Positions 1 to 8,801 of a stretch of DNA of 64,000 nt are shown piece after piece; the first letter of the stretch is position 1; the number at the start of each line of letters is the position of its first letter. Below the pieces are notes generated by a model, which ran no database searches, had not been told where the DNA came from, and worked only from the letters and a program-made list of their open reading frames with translations. The stretch comes from GCA-003244245 sp036266995. GTDB taxonomy: Bacteria > Actinomycetota > Actinomycetes > Mycobacteriales > Pseudonocardiaceae. Position numbers and translations under genes: made by a program. The stretch lies in contig DATAWX010000172.1 in assembly GCA_036266995.1 (NCBI GenBank), positions 1 to 64,000 on the forward strand. Direction: 5' to 3'.

Positions 1-588
1 GAGGCGACCCGGATGGGCGTTCTTGTCGACGATCTGCTGCTGCTCGCGCGGCTCGATCACGAGCGGGCCCTGGACATCACCGACGTCGACCTGCTCGTGC
101 TGGCCGCCGACGCGGTGCACGATGCGAGGGCCCGCGAACCAGACCGCCCGGTGTCCGTGATCCCGGGCAACGGCGCCGTGCACGTGCTGGGCGACGAGCA
201 CAAGCTCCGTCAGGTGGTGACCAACCTGGTCACCAACGCGCTGATCCACACCCCGGCGGGCACTGCGGTGCAGCTCACGGTCCGGCAGCATGTCCCGTCC
301 CCGCGCGCCGACCCGCCGGTGGCCCAAGCGGGGATGCAGCGACTGCCACAAGCACCGCTGGGTGTGCTCGAGGTGCACGACGAGGGTCCCGGCATCCCAC
401 CTGACCAGGCTCCGCATGTGTTCGACCGGTTCCACAGCTTCGATCCCGGCCGCACCCACCACCGTGGCGGCTCGGGTCTCGGCCTGGCGATCACTGCCGC
501 CATCCTGGAGGCCCACAACGGCCGGATCGAGCTGCACACCGCCTCCCCGCACGGCACCACCTTCCGCGTCCTGCTGCCGTTGGCCTGA
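1..588 (+). CDS. Sensor histidine kinase, C-terminal part (5' end outside window)
   Basis: The reading frame is open from base 1, so the gene starts upstream of the window. The visible part begins inside the phosphoacceptor helices (EATRMGVLVDDLLLLARLD, typical of the end of HisKA domains in OmpR-type kinases). It continues into a HATPase_c domain with the N box (NLVTNALIHT), the G1 box (VHDEGPGIP), an F box (FDRFHSFDP) and the G2 box (GGSGLGLAI). It would phosphorylate a partner response regulator, whose gene would be expected just upstream, outside the window. The catalytic end looks intact, with the stop at 586-588. Sensor input and membrane segments cannot be seen. Confidence 0.93.
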   Translation, partial: EATRMGVLVDDLLLLARLDHERALDITDVDLLVLAADAVHDARAREPDRPVSVIPGNGAVHVLGDEHKLRQVVTNLVTNALIHTPAGTAVQLTVRQHVPSPRADPPVAQAGMQRLPQAPLGVLEVHDEGPGIPPDQAPHVFDRFHSFDPGRTHHRGGSGLGLAITAAILEAHNGRIELHTASPHGTTFRVLLPLA

Positions 589-701
589 CTGCCCCGGTGA
601 CTTCTGGGCTGACAGACTGCGGCGCTAGGCGAAACGCGAGAGCGACACTGTCGTTACTCCCTGTGGCACGGCCGTAAATCGGCGATCAAGGGGAGACCGG
701 T

Positions 702-1763
702 ATGACGTTCCGATCCGCAGCGAAGCACCGCCTGAGCAGGCCTGCCAGCCGGGTCCCGATCGGGTCTCGACGGTGGATGGCGGCGCTCGTTCCGGTGCTG
801 GCGGTCCTCACCGCAGCGACCGTGGCCGGCGGGGTCAGCACCGCCGTTGCGGCGGACAACCCGAATCCGACCGTGATCGTCGGCGGCGACCCACGAGGGA
901 TGGCAGTCGACCCGGACGGCAAGCACGCCTACGTGGCCAGCTACGCCGACAACTCGCTGCGGGTGATCGACACCGCGAGCCGGCAGGTGGTCGGAAGCAT
1001 CCACGTCGGTGCCAATCCGCGCGGGGTGGCCGTCGATCCGGACAGCCGGCACGCGTTCGTCACCAACTACTCCGAGAACTCGGTAAGCGTGATCGATACC
1101 GCCGCCGGGAAAGTGATCGACACTGTCGCCGTCGGCGTGAACCCCACCGCAGTGGCGGTCTTCCCCCGCGACCACTACGCGTTCGTCACGAATTACTACG
1201 GCAACAGCCTCAGCGTGATCAATATCGCGAATCTCAAGCTGGTCGGTACCGTGCCGGTCGGGGTCCACCCGGACGGGGTCGCGATCGACCCCAAGGGTCA
1301 GTTCGCCTTCGTGACCAACAGTGGCAGCAACTCGGTCAGCGTGATCGACATCCATACCCAGAAGCTGGCCCGCACCATCCTGGTCGGCCGGGCTCCGCAG
1401 AAGGTGGCGATCGACCGTGACGGCAAGCACGCCTACGTGACGAACTTCGGGGACAACACCGTCAGTGTGATCAACCTGCCCAACCAGGTCGGCGTGGACC
1501 TGTTCGACACCCTGATGCAGGTCAACAACACCATCGCGGTGGGCATCAACCCGCGCGGGTTGGCACTCGACAACGATAGCCACCACGCCTTCGTGGTCAA
1601 TGTCGCCGAGAACACCGTGACCACGATCGACACCGCCAAGGGGACGGTGCTCGGTTCGTCGTTCGTCGGTTACGACCCGGATGAGGTGGCGGTCGCCCCC
1701 GACCACACCGCATACATCACCTCCAGAGGCGACGGCACCGTCACGGTGATCCGTCCATCCTGA
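702..1763 (+). CDS. Secreted YVTN-repeat beta-propeller protein
   Basis: A 353-residue protein. The N-terminus has an arginine-rich region followed by a hydrophobic stretch (about residues 25-50) ending in AAD, consistent with a secretion signal. The rest is a series of about seven repeats built on the pattern G-x-x-P-x-G-V-A-V-D-P-x-x-x-x-A-[YF]-V-T-N-x-x-x-N-S-[VL]-S-V-I-D, the signature of YncE/YVTN-type seven-bladed beta-propellers. Such proteins are extracytoplasmic and usually bind ligands or partners rather than catalyse a reaction. The ATG follows a GGGGAG-like ribosome site. It stands alone, convergent with the CorA-like gene and only one base from its stop. The ligand is unknown. 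Confidence 0.85.
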   Translation: MTFRSAAKHRLSRPASRVPIGSRRWMAALVPVLAVLTAATVAGGVSTAVAADNPNPTVIVGGDPRGMAVDPDGKHAYVASYADNSLRVIDTASRQVVGSIHVGANPRGVAVDPDSRHAFVTNYSENSVSVIDTAAGKVIDTVAVGVNPTAVAVFPRDHYAFVTNYYGNSLSVINIANLKLVGTVPVGVHPDGVAIDPKGQFAFVTNSGSNSVSVIDIHTQKLARTILVGRAPQKVAIDRDGKHAYVTNFGDNTVSVINLPNQVGVDLFDTLMQVNNTIAVGINPRGLALDNDSHHAFVVNVAENTVTTIDTAKGTVLGSSFVGYDPDEVAVAPDHTAYITSRGDGTVTVIRPS

Positions 1764-1764
1764 C

Positions 1765-2736
1765 CTAGATCCAGTCACGGCGGCGGAAAAGCATGTACAG
1801 CCCTACTGACAGCACCATGATGGCGATGGTGGAGGCGTAGAAGCCGGATTGATGACTGAAACCGGGGTAGGGCACGTTCTGTCCATAAAAGCCGGTGATC
1901 GCGGTCGGTACCGCGATGATGGCGGCCCAACTGGTGACCTTCTTGGTGATCACATTGAGTCGGTTTCCCTGGATAGTCAGGTTGGTCTCCAGGACAGTGG
2001 TCACCAGGTCGCGCAGGCTCTCGGTCCACTCGGTGGCCCGCAGTACGTGATCGTAGACGTCCTGGTAGTAGGGCATCATCGCCTCATCGACAGCGTGCAG
2101 GTCCCGGCGCATCAGGGAGTTCACGACCTCGCGCATCGGCAACACGACCCGGCGCAGCCGCACTAAGCTCTTGCGTAGTTCGAAGGACCGTCGTTGCACG
2201 GACAGATCCGATCGCTCCTCGTCGAACAGCAGGTCCTCTAGGGCCTCGATCTCGTCGTCCAGGGTCTGGACCGCGGCGAAGTGGCCATCGACGACGTAGT
2301 CGAGCAGACCGTGCAACAGGAACGATACCCCGTATTTGGCCAAGTCTGGGGACGCGTCCCATCGCGCCACCACACCGTCGATGTCGAATCGTTCTGATTT
2401 GCGCACCGTGACCACCGCGTTATGGGTGACGAACACGGCAACCTCGAAGGTCTCCAGCTCCCCCGATGTCGGGTCCAGTGCAACCTCGTAGGCGGTGACG
2501 AACAGGTGGCTGGCGTAGCGGTCGAGCTTGGGGCGCTGATGTTCCTGGCCGGCATCCTCAACAGCGAGCCGGTGCAGGTCGAGCTCCTCGCTGATAGTGG
2601 CAAGGTCGTCCGCATCGGGCGCGCACATATCCAGCCACACGGTGACGCCCGGCTGCACGATGTAGTCGGAGATGTCCTGTACCGGAAAGTCCTCGAGCTC
2701 GAGAACACCGCTACGGTACAGCCGCGTACGTGTCAT
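1765..2736 (-). CDS. CorA-family divalent cation transporter with GQN instead of GMN motif
   Basis: A 323-residue protein with the CorA layout: a long acidic, helical cytoplasmic N-terminal domain, then two C-terminal membrane helices (about 265-285 and 298-317) and a basic tail (FRRRDWI). CorA channels carry Mg2+ or related metals, with a Gly-Met-Asn motif at the end of TM1 forming the outer selectivity filter. Here the corresponding segment reads FYGQNVPYPGF, so Met is replaced by Gln. Variants with altered GMN occur in the wider CorA superfamily (for example ZntB-like proteins), so the transported ion should not be assumed to be Mg2+. It is divergent from uppP. Confidence 0.88.
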   Translation of the reverse strand: MTRTRLYRSGVLELEDFPVQDISDYIVQPGVTVWLDMCAPDADDLATISEELDLHRLAVEDAGQEHQRPKLDRYASHLFVTAYEVALDPTSGELETFEVAVFVTHNAVVTVRKSERFDIDGVVARWDASPDLAKYGVSFLLHGLLDYVVDGHFAAVQTLDDEIEALEDLLFDEERSDLSVQRRSFELRKSLVRLRRVVLPMREVVNSLMRRDLHAVDEAMMPYYQDVYDHVLRATEWTESLRDLVTTVLETNLTIQGNRLNVITKKVTSWAAIIAVPTAITGFYGQNVPYPGFSHQSGFYASTIAIMVLSVGLYMLFRRRDWI

Positions 2737-2797
2737 ACCGGCAGGCTAGAAGGCAGCCCGCAGACCCCGGCGAGCAGCGCCACGCGTAAGGAGACCC

Positions 2798-3724
2798 GTG
2801 AGTGCCCTGACCTACCTCGAGGCGATCGTGGTGGGCGCCTTTCAAGGCGTCACCGAGCTGTTCCCGGTTTCCAGCCTGGGGCACTCCATCCTGATACCGG
2901 CGCTGGTCGGCGGTCGCTGGGCACACGACCTGAACGTGTCGGCCCCGGAATCGCCCTACCTGGCGTTCATCGTCGGCCTGCATGTGGCCACCGCGGCCGC
3001 GCTGCTGGTCTTCTTCTGGCGCGACTGGCTACGCATCGTCGCCGGTTTCGTCAGCTCGCTGCGCCACCGGCGGATCCGCACGTCCGGTGAGCGACTCGCC
3101 TGGCTGCTCATCGTCGGCACCATCCCGGTCGGCATCAGTGGGCTGCTGCTGGAGCATCTGTTCCGCACCACGTTGGGCCGGCCGATCCCAGCTGCGGCGT
3201 TCCTGATCGCCAACGGGGTTGTGCTCTACGCCGGTGAACAGCTCCGTCGGCGGGCGGACAGCACTGCGTCGGTTCCGGCGACGATCGGAGCGGACGGACC
3301 CGGTTCAGTGCGAGACGGTGACGCTGCCGCCGATGCCCGGCTGGCTCAGCTATCCCTCGGTCGGGCCACTCTGATCGGTTCCGCGCAGGTCCTGGCATTG
3401 TTGCCCGGGCTGAGCCGGTCCGGCGTGACGATGGTCGCCGGACTCCTGCGAGGACTGTCCCATGAGGACGCCGCCCGGTTCTCCTTCCTGCTGGCCACCC
3501 CGGTCATCCTGGCCGCTGGGGCGTTGAAGATCCCCGACCTGGTCGGCCCGCTCGGCGCCGGCATCCACGGACCGATCATCGCCGGCAGCATCGCGTCGTT
3601 CATCAGCGCCTATCTCGCGGTCCGCTTCCTGACCCGCTACTTCGAGACCCGCACGCTGACCCCGTTCGCGGTCTACTGCCTGCTGTTCGGCACTGCCAGC
3701 CTGATCTGGCTCGTCATCCACTAA
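2798..3724 (+). CDS. uppP: Undecaprenyl-diphosphatase UppP (BacA)
   Basis: A 308-residue integral membrane enzyme that removes a phosphate from undecaprenyl diphosphate, recycling the lipid carrier for cell-wall synthesis. It has both family signatures: the N-terminal glutamate-rich motif with TELFPVSSLGHSIL (about residues 20-33) and the second motif LPGLSRSGVTMVAGL (about 203-217). Many hydrophobic helices are present. A hydrophilic insert of about 40 residues (near 150-190) lengthens it relative to E. coli BacA (273 aa). The GTG start is chosen because AAGGAG lies just upstream (2788-2793). Its stop overlaps the convergent gatD stop by 11 bases, placing two cell-wall precursor functions side by side. 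Confidence 0.95.
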   Translation: MSALTYLEAIVVGAFQGVTELFPVSSLGHSILIPALVGGRWAHDLNVSAPESPYLAFIVGLHVATAAALLVFFWRDWLRIVAGFVSSLRHRRIRTSGERLAWLLIVGTIPVGISGLLLEHLFRTTLGRPIPAAAFLIANGVVLYAGEQLRRRADSTASVPATIGADGPGSVRDGDAAADARLAQLSLGRATLIGSAQVLALLPGLSRSGVTMVAGLLRGLSHEDAARFSFLLATPVILAAGALKIPDLVGPLGAGIHGPIIAGSIASFISAYLAVRFLTRYFETRTLTPFAVYCLLFGTASLIWLVIH

Positions 3725-4460
3725 CCGCATGCCCACGCAGGTAGGTCTGGCGTAGCGCGGCTTGGTCGGGCAGCTCCAAGGCGGGCAGGATCTGGCCGGT
3801 CGCCTTGTGCAGGATGTGGTCGGCCAAGGCGGGGTTGCGGGCCAGCACCGGGCCGTGCAGGTAGGTGCCAATGATGCGCTCGGTGAGGACACCTTCGCCC
3901 CGATACCTTGTGCTGTTACGGGTGCTGTCACCTGTGCCGTTGCCGGTGCCAGTGAGCACCCGTCCCAGCGGGGCGGCACCCGGGCCCAGTGTGGTGACGC
4001 CGCGGTGGTTCTCAAAACCCGTCAACGAGCCGACTCCGGGCACCGCGCAGGCGGCGATCACCTCGCCGACGGCGCGTTGGCGGCCGGGTGCGGTGGTGAT
4101 ATCCAGCAGGTCAAGCCCCGGGTAGTGCTTACCCTTGGCGTCACTCATCGACCGGCCCAGGATCTGCAGCCCGGCGCACACGGCCAGCGTCACCGCGCGG
4201 GTTTCCAGCGTCCGGCGGAGCTGGTCATAGCGACGTAGCCAATCCGCGGCGAACAGCTGCGCGGTGTCCTCGCCACCCCCCAGCAGATACACCGCGCAAC
4301 TGGTCGGGGGCACGTCGCGCGCCGTGATCGTAAGGATCTCTGCCGCGATGCCCCGCCAGCGCAGCCGTTGGGCCAGTATCGTGGCGTTGCCGGCGTCGGA
4401 GTAGGTGCCCAGGACGTCGGGCAACAGTAGGCCGATCGCGACCGTGGACTCCCCGCTCAT
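3714..4460 (-). CDS. gatD: Lipid II isoglutaminyl synthase, glutaminase subunit GatD
   Basis: A class-I type glutamine amidotransferase of 248 residues that supplies ammonia to MurT for amidation of the D-Glu of lipid II. The nucleophile is C95 in LAVCAGLQILG, and H202 (GTYLHGP) fits the catalytic histidine. The FENHRG segment (about 149-154) is typical of the CobB/CobQ-like branch. It overlaps the upstream murT by 4 bases (ATGA), so the two are translationally coupled, as the two-subunit enzyme requires. A low-complexity Gly/Thr/Asn/Ser stretch (about residues 170-188) lies between the core and the catalytic-His loop and looks like an expansion. Confidence 0.93.
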   Translation of the reverse strand: MSGESTVAIGLLLPDVLGTYSDAGNATILAQRLRWRGIAAEILTITARDVPPTSCAVYLLGGGEDTAQLFAADWLRRYDQLRRTLETRAVTLAVCAGLQILGRSMSDAKGKHYPGLDLLDITTAPGRQRAVGEVIAACAVPGVGSLTGFENHRGVTTLGPGAAPLGRVLTGTGNGTGDSTRNSTRYRGEGVLTERIIGTYLHGPVLARNPALADHILHKATGQILPALELPDQAALRQTYLRGHAVSG

Positions 4461-5710
4461 CCGGCTAGGTCCCGTTCCCGGCTCAGCCGGCGGCGGAACT
4501 GATGAAATGCGGTGTAGTTGGCCACTACGTCGATCTGGCCCGCCGGCAGCACCTTGAGGGCGGCCACCGGGTCGGCGACGGTCCGGTGGTCCAGGCCCGC
4601 GTAACTGAGCCGCACGCCAAGATCAGCGGCGCGTTCTCCGCTGGCCACCACCTGGCGGGACCCGAACTGTTCGAAGGGGACATCCCACAACCACGAGGTG
4701 TCCCGCCCGTCGGCTTCCCGGGCGTTGATGATCACCAGTAGCGGCCGTGGCTCACCCAACATGGACAACATGCCGGCCCAGCCAGCCGGGTTCTTGGCCA
4801 GCAACATGCGCAGGTCCTGCCGGCCGCGGTGCACCACCGCGTACCGGCCGGCGACCACGTCGACCCCGCGCAGCGCCGCTGCGGCCTGATCGGCCGGTAC
4901 ACCGAGTGCGCAGGCGGCAGCGATCGCCATCGCCGCATTGCTCCGATTCACCTGGCCGGGCAATCGAATATCCAGCGGCAGCACCGCATCTGCGGTGCAG
5001 GCCTTGCTGTCTTCGATCCACCAATCCGGAGTGGGGCGGGCCAGCCCACAGGCGCACTGCCAGCCAGGCTCGGTGAACGTCAGGGTGCTACCGCACCGCG
5101 GACAGGTGGTCGCGTCACCCAACCAGCTGGCCCCCGCAGCCACCCAGACGCTGCGCGTGGCCGACTTCGCCGCTGACACCACCATCGGATCGTCGGCGTT
5201 GGCCACCACCACCGTGGCGCGATGCCGGCTCAGCGCATGGCCGACAGCGGACGCGATGGCGCCCACCTCGGTCGCGCGGTCCAGCTGATCGCGGGTCAGG
5301 TTGAGCAGGACCACCACCGCCGGATCGACGGCCTCGGCGACCGCGGCCAAGTGCAGCTCGTCGACTTCGATCACTGCATACTCGGCGTCTCGCGCCTCGG
5401 CCAGGGCAGCCACCGCGCCATCAGCCATATTCGAGCCACCGGCGTTGTGCGCCACCCGTCCAGCGGTCCGTACCGCCGCCGCCACCAGATGACTGGTCGT
5501 GGTCTTACCGTTGGTTCCGGACACCAGAACGACTCGTCGTCCCGCCGCCAAGTGTCGCAGTGCCTGCCGATCCAGGGCCAGCGTCACCCGACCACCGATG
5601 ATCGACCCGGCGCCCAAGCCAAGTCGCCGCGACAGCCCCGCCGTCGCCAGCCCAGCGTTCACCGCAACACGGGTCCACCAGCCCAACCGGAGGTGCCCGG
5701 GCGGCGCCAT
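4457..5710 (-). CDS. murT: Lipid II isoglutaminyl synthase, Mur ligase subunit MurT
   Basis: Mur-ligase-like ATPase that activates the alpha-carboxyl of D-Glu in lipid II, with GatD providing ammonia. It shows the P-loop GTNGKTTTSH, the Mur ligase segment EVDE, and a four-cysteine zinc ribbon (CPRCGSTL...CACG) that is characteristic of MurT and absent from other Mur ligases. It ends with the DUF1727-type C-terminal domain. The frame is open to 5764 (GTG), but the ATG at 5710 places the N-terminus where mycobacterial MurT starts and is preferred. It forms a two-gene operon with gatD. In mycobacteria and staphylococci this pair is essential or strongly affects peptidoglycan cross-linking. Confidence 0.93.
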   Translation of the reverse strand: MAPPGHLRLGWWTRVAVNAGLATAGLSRRLGLGAGSIIGGRVTLALDRQALRHLAAGRRVVLVSGTNGKTTTSHLVAAAVRTAGRVAHNAGGSNMADGAVAALAEARDAEYAVIEVDELHLAAVAEAVDPAVVVLLNLTRDQLDRATEVGAIASAVGHALSRHRATVVVANADDPMVVSAAKSATRSVWVAAGASWLGDATTCPRCGSTLTFTEPGWQCACGLARPTPDWWIEDSKACTADAVLPLDIRLPGQVNRSNAAMAIAAACALGVPADQAAAALRGVDVVAGRYAVVHRGRQDLRMLLAKNPAGWAGMLSMLGEPRPLLVIINAREADGRDTSWLWDVPFEQFGSRQVVASGERAADLGVRLSYAGLDHRTVADPVAALKVLPAGQIDVVANYTAFHQFRRRLSRERDLAG

Positions 5711-5816
5711 TGCCACCGGACCCACCCCGGGTGTCTGCACCACCATCGCCCCCACCCTAACCACTGTCCCTACCCAGCACCGTGCCGACGCGCGGCGACA
5801 CTGGCGGCAGTATTCC

Positions 5817-6722
5817 CTACCCCGGCAGCTTCGGTTGGGGGGCCCGTTCCAGGTTCCGGTGCACCGGCGATGTGGGTAAAACGCGACTGCTTTGCTCCCC
5901 AGTGGCCAGCAGCCATACCCCGGCCAGGGTCACGGCCAGCCCGGCGGCTTGGGCAACGGCCAGCGGACCGGCAGCGAAGGACTCACCGAAGACGATCGCG
6001 CCGAGGCTGACCCCGATGACGGGGTCAATCACCATCATTGCCGCCAGTGGGCCACCGAGCGGGCCTGCCTGGAAAGCGGCCTGACTGAGCAGTGCACCCA
6101 GCAGACCGCAGCCCAGCGCCGTCCACAGCTCCCAACTCGTCGCCAACGCGAGGATTCCACCCTCGCCCAGGATCTCACCCCAGGTCTTGACCAGCGCCGC
6201 TGACAGTGCGAACACCGTCCCGGCGGCAGCGCCAAAGCCGAGCGACCGGGTTCGGTCCCGCCGGGTGAATGCGACGCTCAGCGCGGCGACGGCCACGACC
6301 GCGACCAGCAGCAGCCCGGGTAGCCAGTCCGTGATGCTCTGCGGATCCCGAGAATCCACGGTCGGTTGGACCGCCAGAAAGGCGGCGAGACCGCTGATCG
6401 TCAGGACCGCGGCCAGCAACGCCCGCCGGGGTAACGGGCGGCCGAGGACGACCTGCAGCGGCAGCGCGACGACCAAGCCCACCGTCAGCAATGGCTGGAC
6501 GACCGAGAGCGCCCCGAGGTTGACCGCCACCATATGCAGCGTTACCCCAGCCACTTCCGCCACGACTCCCAGCAGCCACAACCGTTGGCGCGCGACATCG
6601 ATCAGCAGCCCAGGATTCAGCGGGAACCGTCGGCGTACCTGATTGGCCCCATGATGCTGTAGCACCGAGGCGGTTCCGAAGCACACCGCGGCCACGAGCG
6701 ACAACACGACAGCAAGCGTCAC
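5817..6722 (-). CDS. EamA/DMT-family membrane transporter
   Basis: A 301-residue protein with about ten hydrophobic helices arranged as two EamA-like halves. Short polar loops and a glycine/proline-rich start (LSLVAAVCFGTASVLQ) are typical of drug/metabolite exporters of the DMT superfamily, and the actinobacterial subgroup is often annotated only as DMT family transporter. The C-terminus is short, basic and proline-rich. The substrate cannot be inferred. It is transcribed away from the polysaccharide deacetylase gene with about 60 bases between them. Confidence 0.82.
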   Translation of the reverse strand: MTLAVVLSLVAAVCFGTASVLQHHGANQVRRRFPLNPGLLIDVARQRLWLLGVVAEVAGVTLHMVAVNLGALSVVQPLLTVGLVVALPLQVVLGRPLPRRALLAAVLTISGLAAFLAVQPTVDSRDPQSITDWLPGLLLVAVVAVAALSVAFTRRDRTRSLGFGAAAGTVFALSAALVKTWGEILGEGGILALATSWELWTALGCGLLGALLSQAAFQAGPLGGPLAAMMVIDPVIGVSLGAIVFGESFAAGPLAVAQAAGLAVTLAGVWLLATGEQSSRVLPTSPVHRNLERAPQPKLPG

Positions 6723-6783
6723 AAGGCGACCGAGCCTACAGGGTGTAGGTGAACGCCGACGCCAGGTGCACTAACCTTCCCCG

Positions 6784-7509
6784 ATGATCAGACCTGCGAC
6801 GGCACTAGGCGTGGCGGCGGCTACGGCCGCGGTCGGCGGCTGGGCGGGTCCGGCAGTGCTGCGCGCTCGGGTGTTACGCGCCGCGGTCAGCCCTGGGCTG
6901 GCCGGCGTCGGTCGGTCCGGCAACGTGGCGCTGACGTTCGACGACGGGCCCGATCCCGACGGCACACCCGCGGTACTCGACGCCCTGAACCGGCTCGGCT
7001 GGACCGCGACGTTCTTCATGCTCGGCGAGCAGGTGGCCCGGTATCCGGAGGTGGCGGCGGCCGTGGTGACCGCTGGGCATGAGGCTGCGGTGCATGGCTT
7101 CAGCCACCGAAACCACCTGGCCCGTGGGCCAGTCGACGTGCATCGAGACGTGGCGCGGGCCGCATCGGTGATCACGGCCACGACCGGGGTCCGGCCGATC
7201 TGGTTTCGGCCGCCCTATGGCGTGCTCACGCTGGGGTCGCTGATCGCTGCCCGCCGCGCCGGGTTGCGGCCGGTGCTGTGGACAGCCTGGGGTCGGGACT
7301 GGGAAGCCCGCAGTCCCGGCCAGATCGCCGGCACCGTCGGATGTCAGCTGCGGCCGGGCGGCACGGTGCTGCTGCACGATTCCGACTGCGCCGCCCGGGT
7401 GGCCGGTAGCTGGCGGTGCACCGTGATGGCTCTACCACGGCTGGCCGAGCTGGCGGATCAGCTGGGCTGCACCGTTGGCCCGCTGCGAGACCACCTCGCC
7501 CGTAGATGA
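6784..7509 (+). CDS. Polysaccharide deacetylase (NodB homology domain)
   Basis: A 241-residue CE4-type deacetylase with an N-terminal hydrophobic segment (about residues 5-27) suggesting export or membrane anchoring. It shows motif 1 TFDDGPDPDGTP (catalytic and metal-binding Asp pair), the metal-binding His pair in FSHRNH (about 103-106), the RPPYG motif (about 141-145) and a C-terminal VLLHD motif. Such enzymes deacetylate N-acetylglucosamine or N-acetylmuramic acid in cell-wall or exopolysaccharides. It is convergent with the glycosyltransferase gene only 6 bases away. Confidence 0.92.
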   Translation: MIRPATALGVAAATAAVGGWAGPAVLRARVLRAAVSPGLAGVGRSGNVALTFDDGPDPDGTPAVLDALNRLGWTATFFMLGEQVARYPEVAAAVVTAGHEAAVHGFSHRNHLARGPVDVHRDVARAASVITATTGVRPIWFRPPYGVLTLGSLIAARRAGLRPVLWTAWGRDWEARSPGQIAGTVGCQLRPGGTVLLHDSDCAARVAGSWRCTVMALPRLAELADQLGCTVGPLRDHLARR

Positions 7510-7515
7510 GCCCGC

Positions 7516-8643
7516 TCAGGCCGGTAAGGAGTCCTGCCCGGGAACAGCAGGTTGGCCTCGTTCGGCGAGCAAACCCAGTACGACCGCGGCGGTGTCCTGA
7601 TTGAACACGACATGGCTGGGATCGCCCCGGCGGCCGGCGTGCTCGCGTATCGTGGCGACCAGCTCGGTGTCGTCCTGCGGCCACGGTGCCAGCCCGGCAT
7701 CGGCGAGAATCTGGGAGTTGGCGAGGCCATGCCCGGGGATGGGTCGGTAGGTCACCGCAGGCAGTCCCGCGGTCAACGCCTCGGTCAGCGACAGGCCGCC
7801 GGCATTGTGGACCAGCACGTCGGCAGCCGCCATCAGCTCCGGGACGTCGTTTCGCCAGCCCAACGCGACCACTCCGGGCTGGGCTGACAACTGCTTACGC
7901 AGCCGCTCATTGCGCCCGCAGAGCACCACCACCTCCGCGATGCCGGAAGATCTGATCGACCGGACGACATTGGGCACATCGCCCATTCCGAGCGAGCCAG
8001 TCGCCAGCAGTACCACTACACCGTCCGGGGACAGCCCCAGCTCGGCACGCAACCGGGCGCGATGGGCCGGATCAGGCCGCTCGGCGAATCGGGGAGATAC
8101 CAGCCCCCCGACGGCCCGCATGGGAGTGCGGTACACCAGGTGTCCCATCCGCGCCGTCGCCTCGGTCACCGTCACATGGTGATCTACGGCGTCGTGCACC
8201 CACGTCCGGTGCACCGCCGGGTCGGTGAGGAAGGTGACCAGGGTCGCGTCCACTGCCCCGGCTTCCTTGAGCTGGCCCAGCGTCTGGCTGGCCAACATGT
8301 ACGTGGACACGACGACCTCATGATCGCCGACCCAGCGCAACACTTCACGCTGCGCCTGCCGGCACAGCCACATGGCGACGTTCTGCACCCAGCCGGTGCG
8401 CTCCAGGTTGGCGAACAACCAGTCGAAGAACGCGGGCACGTAACCGACGCTCAACCAGTAGCCATCTCGCAGCGCGTACCGGAAGGGCAGCGGCAGCGCG
8501 TCCAGATAATCTCGGCGGTCCGCCGCGACGCCCAACTTGGCGAGCCTGCTGATCAGCTCGTCGGCGGCGCCGTCGTGGCCTGCGCCGACACTGCCCGAGA
8601 TGACCAGCACCCGTGTTTCCGTGCTCACTGCTCGTCCGCCCAT
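7516..8643 (-). CDS. MGDG-synthase/MurG-like glycosyltransferase (GT28-related)
   Basis: A 375-residue protein with the N-terminal glycine loop of MGDG synthases (SGSVGAGHDGAADEL, about residues 16-30), followed by an Rossmann-like N domain and a C-terminal UDP-sugar-binding domain with a MurG-like segment (DVLVHNAGGLSLTEAL). The family transfers a sugar from a nucleotide donor to diacylglycerol, or in actinobacteria to other lipid acceptors, at the inner membrane face. The ATG at 8643 has a good site (AGGTAGGGA). An in-frame GTG at 8628 is an alternative. Acceptor and sugar are unknown. Confidence 0.83.
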   Translation of the reverse strand: MGGRAVSTETRVLVISGSVGAGHDGAADELISRLAKLGVAADRRDYLDALPLPFRYALRDGYWLSVGYVPAFFDWLFANLERTGWVQNVAMWLCRQAQREVLRWVGDHEVVVSTYMLASQTLGQLKEAGAVDATLVTFLTDPAVHRTWVHDAVDHHVTVTEATARMGHLVYRTPMRAVGGLVSPRFAERPDPAHRARLRAELGLSPDGVVVLLATGSLGMGDVPNVVRSIRSSGIAEVVVLCGRNERLRKQLSAQPGVVALGWRNDVPELMAAADVLVHNAGGLSLTEALTAGLPAVTYRPIPGHGLANSQILADAGLAPWPQDDTELVATIREHAGRRGDPSHVVFNQDTAAVVLGLLAERGQPAVPGQDSLPA

Positions 8644-8801
8644 TGGGTCCCTACCTATCCCAGGCGCTGCCTGGCCGTGTCAGGACTATCTCCTACAGCG
8701 TGTAAGAGACTAGCGGACCTCGCGCGGCGTGACGATCCCCCCCGGAATGTCACTGAGAGTTAGTTCACCGATTAACCCGCCACTGGTCGCCAGCCGACCC
8801 G

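Noticed and set aside
654..1778. 374-residue open frame on the minus strand, antisense to the YVTN propeller gene
   Set aside because: It is the mirror of a regular repeat protein in GC-rich DNA; the product is His/Asp/Val/Gly-rich with no domain, and the plus strand has a signal peptide and clear repeats.
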